A DNA stretch of 64,000 nucleotides, from assembly GCA_963691705.1 (NCBI GenBank), contig OY829545.1:32785475-32849474 (forward strand), given 5' to 3'. The DNA is from Viola odorata. Lineage: Eukaryota > Streptophyta > Magnoliopsida > Malpighiales > Violaceae. The notes under the pieces were generated by a model that was not told the origin of the DNA, searched no databases, and saw only the letters and a list, made by a program, of their open reading frames with translations. How positions within the stretch are numbered: position 1 is the first letter of the stretch; the number at the start of each line of letters is the position of its first letter. Shown piece after piece: positions 55,085 through 64,000 of the stretch. The position numbers and the translations under genes were made by a program.

Positions 55085-56430
55085 CTTACTTGTTTGCTCT
55101 TATATCCACGATTTTCTCAAACGTAAGCAGTCACAGACAAATCCCGGTAAGCATTTTTGAGCCATCGCGCCTTATCTTTTCATGAGTGTAAGTGCTTGAC
55201 TAAGTACTAGTTTAATTCGCATAATATCCATGGTACATGTGCTATTAGATATGGGATAGCAATAAAATGACGTGGGACTTTTACAATCTTCTCCATTTTT
55301 TTTCGTTTCTTCCTTCTTTCCACCACATGTGCCATCACTCCTAAAAAAATAAAATAAACCTTCACTATCACTCATACCCCGGGAGCCAAGGAGCAGTTTC
55401 AGCTAAGATTGCTAGCCGGAAGTAAAAAGCACGCCAACTTCAAATTCACGACGAAGGAGACGGAAAAGGTCACCGAAGGATCGCTAAGAACCATCACTGA
55501 AGAGAGACCAAAAACCCAAAGATGAAGGCCGAGGCCTTAAGCCAGAATGGGAAGAGATCGAGACAAAGGTTGTGCTTGCTCTGCTCTGATGCTTTTCAAA
55601 TAAATAAAAAAAGGAAAAAAATAAAAATTAAAAAAAGAAAAAAGAAAAAATTAAAAAATTAAAAAATTAAAAAATTAAAAAATTAAAAAATTAAAAAATT
55701 AAAAAATTAAAAAATAAAAAATAAAAAAGAAAAAAAAAAGAAAAAAGAAAAAAGAAAAGAGAGAAATGCTTAGAGACATTAAAAAAAAAACACGACAATC
55801 GAAAAACAGAAGCAAGCACAACCCAGGGATAACTAAAATAAAGAAATCTCGAAGAAAACATTCTCTAGTGAAGACTCGAGAAGAAGGGCCCAGGGCCAAT
55901 TCAAGCAGTAAATCTCGGAAAGAGCAACGACAACGTTCTCCAGTAAAGACTCGAAAAAAGAGCCCCTGGCCGACCGAAAAACAACATCCCCAGCAAGGAT
56001 CCAAGAACTCATGCACTCTGCCGAGAAAGCACCCCCAGCAAAAAACGAAAGAACTCGCGCACCTTGCCCTCATCATGGCCAATCGACAAGCGTCACTCAT
56101 CAAAAACCTTCAAACTCATCAGAAAAGCACATCTTTACTGAAACAAGCTTCTTTCCGGACATTTCATGTCCCTTCATTATTTTTCGTGAAAGTCCCATCG
56201 ATTATTAGAATGCCCATGCATGTGCATCTTCATTTGAAGTCTATTCACTCGGATTGACATTGCGAATTGGAAATTATGTACCATGTTAGTTGCATCTTTA
56301 TGAGCGTAAAACACTGAACAGTGTTTCAGAGCGTGAGTGCAAACACAAATATCAGGTGAGGATTGCTTATGGCTGCAAATTGTGGGAAACTCTTGTCCTT
56401 GGGGTCGTTACCTCCTAAACAGGATGCAGA
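55085..56430 (+). other. Conserved 3' UTR module of B
   Basis: Same block order as D 19330-20545: GCTCTTATATCCA, TAAGCAGTCACA, CGCGCCTTATCTTTTCATGA, GCATAATATCCATGGTACAT, an A-rich tract, CCATGCATGTGCATCTTCAT, then GTGGGAAACTCTTG and GGGGTCGTTACC. Confidence 0.65.
55600..55765. repeat. TTAAAAAA/A-rich simple repeat in B
   Basis: Roughly ten AAAAAATTA-type units flanked by purine-rich sequence. It is the positional equivalent of the purine tract in D. Confidence 0.9.
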
Positions 56431-56474
56431 TGCACTCTAGGTTCGTATCAAGGCTGCTGGTAACAAAAGCGCAT

Positions 56475-57750
56475 TTCTCTCCTCCCAGAGTGATCATTTG
56501 CATTTTTCTCCTCCTAGAGCGACATCATACATTCCCTCCTCCTAAAGTGATAGCATTTACATGTCGTCCTCCTAAAGTGACGATTAGTTTATTTCTGCAC
56601 CTCGCGTCTTCTCCTACGGGATTAACGTCATTTAAATTTCCGCATTTTACATTTCCTCCTACTAGAATGACAGCTTTATATTTCCTCCTCCTAGAGCGAC
56701 ATCAACATTTTTCTCCTCCTAGAGTGACATCATTCGCATTTCCTCCTCCTAGAGTGACCTTAGTTTAATTTTCGCATTTCACGTCTTCTCCTACAGGATT
56801 GACGTCGTTTACGTTTCCGTACTGCATTTCCTCCTCCCAGAGTGACAGCATCATGCATTTCCCCCCTCCCAGAGTGACATCATTCGCATTTCCTCCTCCT
56901 AGAGTGACCTTAGTTTAATTTCCGCATTTCACGTCTTCTCCTACGGGATTGACGTCGTTTACGTTTCTGTACTGCATTTCCTCCTCCCAGAGTGACAGCA
57001 TCATGCATTTTCCCCCTCCCAGAGTGACATCATTTGTATTTTCCTTCTCCTAGAGTGACAACACGTATTTCCTCCTCCCAGAGTGACCTCATTTGCATTT
57101 TCCTCCTCCTAGAGTGACATCACGTATTTCCTCCTCCCAGAGTGACATCATTTGTATTTTTCTCCTCCTAGAGTGACATCATACATTTTCCTACTCCTAG
57201 AGTGACATCATACATTTTCCTCCTCCTAGAGTGACATCATACATTTTTCTCCTCCTAGAGTGACATCATTTGCATTTTCCTCCTCCGAGAGGGACGTCAT
57301 TAGGACAAATCATTCATATTTCTGCGGATCGAGCATTATCCTCCCAAAGTAACGTCCGTTACATGTCAAACGCTTATTCCCCCCCAGTGGGGCCATCATT
57401 TACATTTTCATAAAATTACCTTCCATTCCTGTCAGAGTAGTCATCATTTACATTTCCTGCAACTTATGTTTCTCTCGATATCCGAATAGATCTAAGTTTA
57501 TACCTTTGTAGGACATCCGATCAAAACTTTTCTCCTCCCAGAGTGACAGCAACGAATTCTATCTCCTCCCAGAGTGACATCGACAACTTTCTTCCTCCGA
57601 GAGTGACATCAACGAACTATCCTCCCAGAGTGACGTCATCAAAATTACCTACTCCCAGAGTGACATCAACAATTATCCTCCCAGAGTGACATCAACAATA
57701 TCTCCTCCCAGAGTGACATCAACAAACTTTATCCTCCCAGAGCGACATCA
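56475..57750. repeat. ~30-bp minisatellite upstream of the B 3' LTR
   Basis: About 35-40 units of CTCCTCCTAGAGTGACATCA or CTCCCAGAGTGAC with a variable ATTTGCATTT spacer. Longer composite units contain CACGTCTTCTCCTAC. Same position and general form (CTCCTCC plus GAG-GAC) as the 32-bp array in D. Confidence 0.9.
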
Positions 57751-57848
57751 TCACGGTGAGATTAAGGTAAGACCTGTTGTGTCATCAAAATTCAGATATG
57801 TGGGGGGCAACCATCTTTACTACTTATCAAATACTTTGATAAGACAGT

Positions 57849-57862
57849 AAAAAGGGGGCAAC
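57849..57862 (+). promoter_or_regulatory. Polypurine tract of B
   Basis: AAAAAGGGGGCAAC directly before the B 3' LTR, near-identical to D. Confidence 0.75.
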
Positions 57863-60833
57863 AGTTGATACCCGAATTTTGACGCCATTTAAATTAAATT
57901 TAGCATTTTTGTCATTTTACTTAATTAATTGCCATTTTAAATCAATTTGCTGTCGTTAGGACATTTTTAATTCTCATCACATTTTATCATCGTCAGCATT
58001 CGAAATCGCATTTTTAAGTTTTCGTCACATATTTTCATTATTATTTTTATTAATATTTTCAGCCTTAAAAATCACATTTTTAATTATCCATTAGTCATTT
58101 GCTAGTTATTTTTTCGTTTTAGGTCATCGCATAAAATTTAGGATATTTAGTATTTTATCACATTTTTTAGCTTTTTTATTTTTTATTATTATTTTTGTTT
58201 GAGCTTTTATTGAACCCGAGTAAGTTCGCTCGGACAATAGCTCGAACGCGTTATGTCTTCAATCAACTATTACCTATTCTTTTTTTCATTCACGCCGACC
58301 AATTTTGTTTCGCGTAGTTTTCATCATAACGTCATTTATTTTTCGTTCGAACATTTCATGTTTCCGAACGAGAAAATAAACACGCTAAACAAAAAAAAAA
58401 TCTTCATTCGTTGTTGACTATTAAACTCGTCTTATTATTCTCCACGCACTGGCACTTTTTGCTCGAAAATTCGGAACGTTTGTTCACGAAAATGGCTCGA
58501 GGCCATTTAAATCAAATTAAAAGGACAATTGATCATCATCGTTGATCTGGTTAACCAAGGAAAGTCAACCAGATCAATGGTTCACCATTTAAGGGTGCAT
58601 GGTGCACATGCACCGTGGCAGCGAGCAGCAGCGGAGCAAGCCACCGAGCTGCTTGCTCCTGTCACTTTCTGTCCCGTCCATGATCATCACAACGCCGTAG
58701 ACCTGCCACCAAGATGCCCTAGCCCCGCCAGCGCATGCCTTCCTCCCTCCACGCGTAGCGTCGAGTCCTCCTTTCACGCGATCTTGGCCTATAAATAGGC
58801 CACTGACTTCCTTCGAAAATGGACACAAATTCACGACCAAGCAACTTGCTTCTTATCCCTCTGGAAAGATTGCTCATCTTGAGCAATAGTCGCCACTAGT
58901 TTCAAGCATTTTAGTAAGCTTTTTTTCAAGCTTTTCCTTCATTTTTCTCCTCTTTCTTTCCTTGAATTTATTATTATCATTGTGATCAAACCAGTTGCTT
59001 ATATTTATGCCAATAATTCCTATATATGCCATAGATTAAATACATACTTGCGAATTAATTATTTTTCGGTAATTATCATTTTTGTCATTTTTTTGAAATT
59101 AAACTCGGTATGGTTTAAACCGAGATTCGAGGTTCGTAAGGTCGGGAAGTCGTCGAGGAGACGAGCATATCGATACGAAGGTTTTTTGGTTTCGGCCACA
59201 GTTGGCCGGACCTTGGTCACCGGTAGTAGCACCGGCGATCTAAGGAAGAGGATGATGAATAGTGTCATGCATGCTTGGGCTCAGGCGGGAGAGAAGAAGG
59301 AAAGGTGATGGGCTTGGCCCATCACCATTCTTTTTATTTCCTTCGGCCGGGAACTATTCTTGGCCCATTTCTTTTATTTTTCAAATTGGGCCCAGCCCAT
59401 TTTCATTCTTTTCGAGATCTCGGATCGCGTTTTTCGTAAAATACTTGTATGTTTCGTTATGACTATTTTTTTGTACTATAGCTTTAAAATTCTGTACCTA
59501 TCAACTGTTTAAATTCTTCGCACTTTAATTTTTCGCAATTTACTTTCTGCAATTTAAATTCAGTCATTTAATTTACCGCCTATATGGTTGGTCGCATTTT
59601 ATAATTCTGCAAATCATCAACTGTTTAATTTTCTGCAAATCATCATTTAAATTCCTCGCACTCGTCAAATCATCATTTAAATTTTCGTATACATCAAATC
59701 ATCATTTAAATTTCTCGCACTTATCAACTGTCATCATTTAAATTTCTCGCTCTTATCAACTGTCATCATTTAAATTTTTGCATGGATCAAATCATCATTT
59801 AAATTTTCCTGCACTTATCAAATCATCATTTAATTTTTCGTATGCGTCAAATCGTCATTTTTATCTTCGTACTCGTCAAAATCATGGTTTAATTTTTCGA
59901 TAAATATCAACTGTTATTTAAATTATCGCATTCATAAACTGCTTTTTTATTTTTCGAGCTATCACTAACACTCTCATTTTGTAGGTTTAAAAATCAAGCT
60001 TCGCTCGAAAGTACGCCTTTCTTTCCCTTTTATTTATTCAATGCTTTCCGTAGATATTAATCGTATGCATGATATATAGAATTGCTAGAATTAAAATCAA
60101 CCCACATTAACAACTTGTTTAAAGACTTACTTAAAAATGCCATGTTCGTTTGATTTTAAATTTCCACTTATATTGACTGCATGTATTTGGTGGCTTCGAT
60201 CCCACATCAGTTTATCATTTCAAAACCTCTCATTTAGTCTATACTCTGTTAAGCTATCCATGATAGAATCACATAGTAATTAATTTAATCATGCATAAGT
60301 CCGATGATGAAATAGAGGGCGCTCATTCAGTCTTACGGAAAATTCACTTCCATCATGCTACGGTCAGGAATAATCGATCAGTCTTGAAAACGGTAACCCA
60401 GTCCAAAAAGATTTTTAAAACGGTAACCCCGTCCAACGATTAATTATTCCTGAACGGTCCCGATCATGGAAAAGACTAAAGTGATGATTCCTCTGAGGAA
60501 CCCCTTTCAAAATGCATTTTTATCAAACATCTTTTAAACACCTCTCCTATCAACCGGTAACCGTTTTTGGATGTGACTCGGGTGCCTAACACCTTCCCGA
60601 GTCCATAATAAGACTCTGAACCTTTGTCTTGGGTTTAGACCCCTTTTTTGTACCTTTAGTTTTTTTATTTATTTTATTTTTATGCCATGACGATTAGGTT
60701 CCCTAAGCCTAGAGACAAAAATTAGGGTGGCGACTTCATTTCATGTTGCGAGGCATCCTTTTACGCCGAGCATCGTAAGGTCTCAGATTCGTCGTACACT
60801 CGTGAATATTTTTATTATTTTCGGGGCATGACA
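57863..60833 (+). mobile_element. B 3' LTR (2.97 kb)
   Basis: Starts AGTTGATACC (first base changed from T) and ends GGGGCATGACA. It contains the last 365 bp missing from the 5' LTR, with words GGTGCCTAACACCTTCCCGA and GGTGGCGACTTCATTT that are shared with D. TATA box at 58790-58798; short AT-rich repeats at 59590-59900. Confidence 0.9.
58790..58798 (+). promoter_or_regulatory. TATA box of the B 3' LTR
   Basis: TATAAATAG in the context GGCCTATAAATAGGCC, conserved with 2428. Confidence 0.65.
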
Positions 60834-60838
60834 GTTGG
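60834..60838. repeat. Target-site duplication of element B, right copy
   Basis: GTTGG, matching 1498-1502. Confidence 0.85.
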
Positions 60839-62295
60839 TTAAGCAAGTTAACCAAGATATGTCGAGGGCAAGACAGAACAGTTAAATAAATGTCTAAAAT
60901 TAGAAGAGAGAGAATCTTAGCAAAGGTATCATCTCGGGTTGTGTCGACGGCAAGACAATCATCGGCGTAGAAATATTATATTGTTATGCTATAGACGTGC
61001 TATGGGGACCAGGTACGTTTAGGCCCCCTACTTTCCTCGTAAGAGAAGCTACCCCCCGTTTTCACTGTTAATAAGGCAGCCTTGATGTTGTGTCGTCCTC
61101 CTAGGCACGAAGCGGGGAGGCAATACTCACAACGCCCATGAAGATAAGGAAAGACACATCTAGGGCTATATGCCTCTCAGTTTGTCAGGCTCGCAACACT
61201 GCCCTAATCATTCACTTGCCCTAGACAGAACGGACCAAGATAATGACAATCCGTCTAGTGTCTACTCTATTTTAAGGCTTCGCGTTAGTTATAACCAAAG
61301 AAATGACAGTAATCATCTAAGTCTAGTTATTAGCTAGTCAAACTTCTAACTTGCCCTAGATGAATTGACAAGAAATCGGCAAGCAAGCAAATACAACAAT
61401 AAGAATATATGAAGAACGATTTCGCCTCTTGACTACCTCTATGCAACCCTTAAAATACCTCTGCTAAGAAGGGAGAATCTAGCTACTCTTACCATAAAAC
61501 AAATAAAGAAAATAAGAAAAGAAAGATTGCATAAAAGAAGAAGAACAAGAAGAAGGAAAACTATTAAATGTTACCGGCCGGAGTAAAGCTCCAGTTAATT
61601 ACAATGGCTGCTGGAAATAGAGATCTCAGCCACCACCCAAAAGGGGGAGGAGAGAAAAAGAGGCGGCTCCCAAAATAAGAAAGTAGAAAATATTTAAAAG
61701 ATGTCCTAAAACCCTAAAACTAAAGGCTTAAATACTCTCCAGCCCACAAGAGGAAAAAATTCCAGCTAAGGGAAGTCCAGCCCTACACATAGAGAGTGCT
61801 CCTTGGTCCAAAAAGGAATATTCTCAAAATGTGCCAGGAGGAATCTGCATGGAATCCCGTACGGATCTTTTGGGTGTCTTTCACTTTGGTCTGGATTTTG
61901 CAGACGCACGACGGCTAGGGCACGATGAAAAAATCAGCATCTAGGGTATGACGATATGATCATCAGCTAGGGAATATTCTAGGAATATTTTGGATGCGCA
62001 TGAAATCTTCTAGAAGCTAGCAAGGAGAACACGTGGAAGCACAGCAACGAAGCTTTGACCAAGAAATCTTGCCCAGGTCTCGAAAAATACATCTAGGACA
62101 CGATGGCGAAATGGATGTCTTAGTCTCGCTGATTTGAGATCCGCGGAATTCCACCTAAAAAGTATATATTTTCGCATATTCCTCTATTTTAGCCTAGATC
62201 TGCAATAAAGATGGAAACAAGGGAAAATCAACAGTATCAAACTAGGATAAGGAGTGAAAATGAAGAGGAAAACATATACAAAATACACGCTATCA
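60839..62295 (-). mobile_element. Solo LTR F of the C family, main part (minus strand)
   Basis: Reverse complement of the C-family LTR. The start TGATAGCGTG (ending at 62295) corresponds to TGATAGCATG at 43031. Matching words include the CCGGCCGGAGTAAAGC-type leader and CGAGGGCAAGAC. Together with 1333-1502 it makes a complete LTR of about 1.6 kb without internal sequence. It forms a long inverted repeat with the C LTRs. Confidence 0.8.
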
Positions 62296-63035
62296 GTGTG
62301 GCGCTAGCAAAAGATAAGAAATAACAGCTAGTTTTTCAAAAGCATAACGACTAGTTTTTGGCTCCAATAGCTAGAAACGGACAACAAACCTTTTGATCAT
62401 ATAAATACTCATCTAATATGAATATGTGAAGACAAGAAAGCACACACAAAGTTCCAAACACATATACATTTACAAACTCACAAAATCCAATTTTTACAAC
62501 GCAAGCTTTTCATAATGGTTTTCAATTATTCTTGCGTCCATCAATTCGAGTTTGAATTACTTCCTTCTTGAGGTAAATTGTTCATTTATTGGTGTGGGTA
62601 TTGAATCATACATTTATTTATTTGTACACCAATTTCTTTGTTGTAAGTACATTTTTACAATTGTGAAGGTTTGAAAAGTGTACCTAACACTTTTGGGTTT
62701 TTGGGTAGAGTTCTTGTCCCGTACAGAAGAACTAGGTTGTTTCATTCCTTACCTTGAAAGAGGATTGTGTGTAGGTTGTGGTTGAGCCCGTAAAAACCAG
62801 GTTCTGGTTGATCCCGTACAAACCATAGAGTGTAAGGTTGTGAGCTGAACGAAGAAAAGTTTTAGTTAATAGCAAAGAGAAGCTTCGTTAGAAAATCCTA
62901 AGGGTGAAGCTCTTAGGTAGTGGAGTACAATTCGGGTTGCGAATTGAAAGCACCATAATTCCTGTGTTTTGCTATTCTCCTTATACTTTTTGTGTTAGAT
63001 TTTTTAAAGTGCCTATTCACCCCCCCCCCCCTATT
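62296..63035 (+). mobile_element. Copia 3' LTR (element A), second part
   Basis: Resumes the LTR cut at 1332 (CAGCATG|GTGTGGCGCTAGC). TATA box at 62400-62407. The words GTAGTGGAGTACAATTCGGG and GTGCCTATTCA followed by a run of eleven C resemble ends of SIRE-type LTRs. The exact 3' end is uncertain without the partner LTR. Confidence 0.55.
62400..62407 (+). promoter_or_regulatory. TATA box of the Copia LTR A
   Basis: TATAAATA in the context GATCATATAAATACTC, now about 61 kb from the start of its LTR. Confidence 0.5.
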
Positions 63036-63123
63036 ATTGTTTTATCAAACTAAAGATTGGTTGAAAGATTGCCTTGTTTAGTTATACTTTATAGGATTCC
63101 TGGATTTTTTTCTCCATTATTTG
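63036..63123. other. Flanking DNA, nothing recognised
   Basis: Short AT-rich stretch between the Copia LTR end and the MITE; possibly original target DNA. Confidence 0.4.
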
Positions 63124-63131
63124 GTTAGCAC

Positions 63132-63832
63132 TAGACCTGCTAATTGGATGGGTCGGGCCGGACTTGAGCTGAATTTCGCTAAGCCCTCTAAAAATTGACG
63201 CGGGTCAGACCTTAAAAGGGTCAACTTTTACATGACCCAAGCCTAACCCTCTTGCTAAATGAGCTGCCCGCGGGCCTAAAGGGCTGGCTCGTTTATTTTT
63301 ATATAATTAGAAAAAATGATAATTTTTGTATATCAACAAGAGGTCTTAAATCAAAATATTCGCAGAAGCTAAGTTTCACAAGTTCAAAATAATAAACTGC
63401 GTACTTTAACTTTACAATCCCAATTGATACTTAACCAATAATGACAAGTATGTTGTTATTCTCCCTACAACTCATGACTGACTCATGAAACATAACAAAA
63501 TAAAATAATGTCAAACTCAATGGGATAATCCTAAAATCTAGGGAGTGCATGACATTGATAATAGAAACTCATGCCATGACTATACAATTTATTTATTTAT
63601 TTAGAAATTATAAGTTATCAAATTAGATTATATATATAAATATATATATATATATAACAAAATAGTTATGTGATGCGGGCCGGGCAGAGGCTTAAAATCG
63701 GAGAGCCGAGGCCTGACTCTTTTACATTGGCGGGCCGAGCCGAGCCAGGTCTGAAATTTGACGGTCCAAACCCATCCATTTAGAACAGGCCCGAGCCGGC
63801 TCTATGAGCGGCCCATCTAGTTAGCAGGTTTA
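63132..63832. mobile_element. hAT-like MITE (non-autonomous DNA transposon)
   Basis: Imperfect terminal inverted repeats: TAGACCTGCTAATTGGATGG on the left and the reverse complement of CCATCTAGTTAGCAGGTTTA on the right. Flanked by near-identical 8-mers GTTAGCAC and GTTACCAA, the target-site length of hAT elements. GGGCCGGGC-type GC-rich ends with an AT-rich middle that includes a TA run at 63630-63657. No transposase ORF. Confidence 0.6.
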
Positions 63833-63840
63833 GTTACCAA

Positions 63841-64000
63841 TAAAATAATGTCTGTCAATTATATTTTGTCAAAAATAGCCTTACATAAATTTACATGAAT
63901 TTCAATTTTAAACATGTTATTTGGTAGAAAAAAATCAACTTTCCAAAATGAGGTAAATATAATTGAGGTAATAAAAAAGTGTAACTATTTTATGTTATTT
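63841..64000. other. AT-rich flank, nothing recognised
   Basis: No ORF or repeat supported. Confidence 0.4.

Larger units (their letters stand above)
1503..60833 (+). mobile_element. Element B: giant Ogre-like Ty3/gypsy retrotransposon, pol-deleted
   Basis: Outer ends are TGTTGATACC and GGGGCATGACA with the TSD GTTGG. Without nested insertions B is roughly 18.7 kb. Order: LTR (interrupted), ORF1 (DUF7745-like), gag, protease, intron-like spacer, fused pol remnant, long 3' UTR with tandem repeats, polypurine tract, LTR. LTRs near 3 kb, an extra ORF before gag and a protease-RT intron are the known signature of the Ogre branch of the Tat lineage. By eye the LTRs differ at about 5% over their first 400 bp. 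B contains element C, which itself contains D and E. Confidence 0.85.

Overview
This is a plant nuclear window, most likely from a dicot, made almost entirely of nested LTR retrotransposons. I see no host gene, tRNA, rRNA or CRISPR array. The plant assignment rests on Athila/Tat/Ogre-type Ty3-gypsy proteins, a SIRE-type Copia LTR, plant LTR TATA boxes, plant-like short introns and a hAT-like MITE. I cannot name the species.

Layout, outside to inside. (A) A Copia (SIRE/Maximus-like) 3' LTR at 937-1332, continuing at 62296-about 63030. (F) It is split by a minus-strand solo LTR (1333-1502 and 60839-62295). (B) F is split by a giant Ogre-like element, 1503-60833, with a GTTGG target-site duplication. 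(C) B is split near its 5' LTR by an Athila/Tat-type non-autonomous element, 4114-44772, whose LTR family is the same as F. (D) and (E) sit inside C: D is a second Ogre-like element (7114-25324, TSD CTAAG) and E is a Tat-lineage (Retand-like) element (26885-42840, TSD CTTAT). (G) An LTR fragment of another element lies in C's 3' LTR (43222-43998). The right flank carries a 701-bp MITE with 8-bp near-duplications.

B and D share LTR ends, polypurine tract, an extra DUF7745-like ORF1 upstream of gag, gag, and a long 3' UTR with tandem repeats. Both have lost the reverse transcriptase-RNase H-integrase core. B keeps gag, protease, an intron-like spacer and an in-frame fusion of the pre-RT region to the integrase C-terminus. 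D keeps gag and only the tail of the protease region. Both would need enzymes supplied in trans. D's LTRs differ little apart from one deletion, so it moved recently.

E carries gag and pol (dual RNase H and integrase, with a 200-N assembly gap over protease and the front of RT). After pol come a hairpin-rich minisatellite, a 133-bp array, and four genes on the opposite strand. Two of these genes are about 700-codon paralogues with introns that restore reading frame. Three of the four have a canonical TATA box upstream. Its LTR has a triple TGACGTCA-type motif upstream of the TATA box. C encodes an unknown decayed ORF with a recurring ALD motif. It shares 3' UTR modules and an identical hairpin with D, although B and D use a different primer-binding site.

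The most unusual material is E's antisense gene cluster, the pol-deleted giant elements B and D with their private tandem arrays, and the conserved 3' modules shared between C and the Ogre-like elements.
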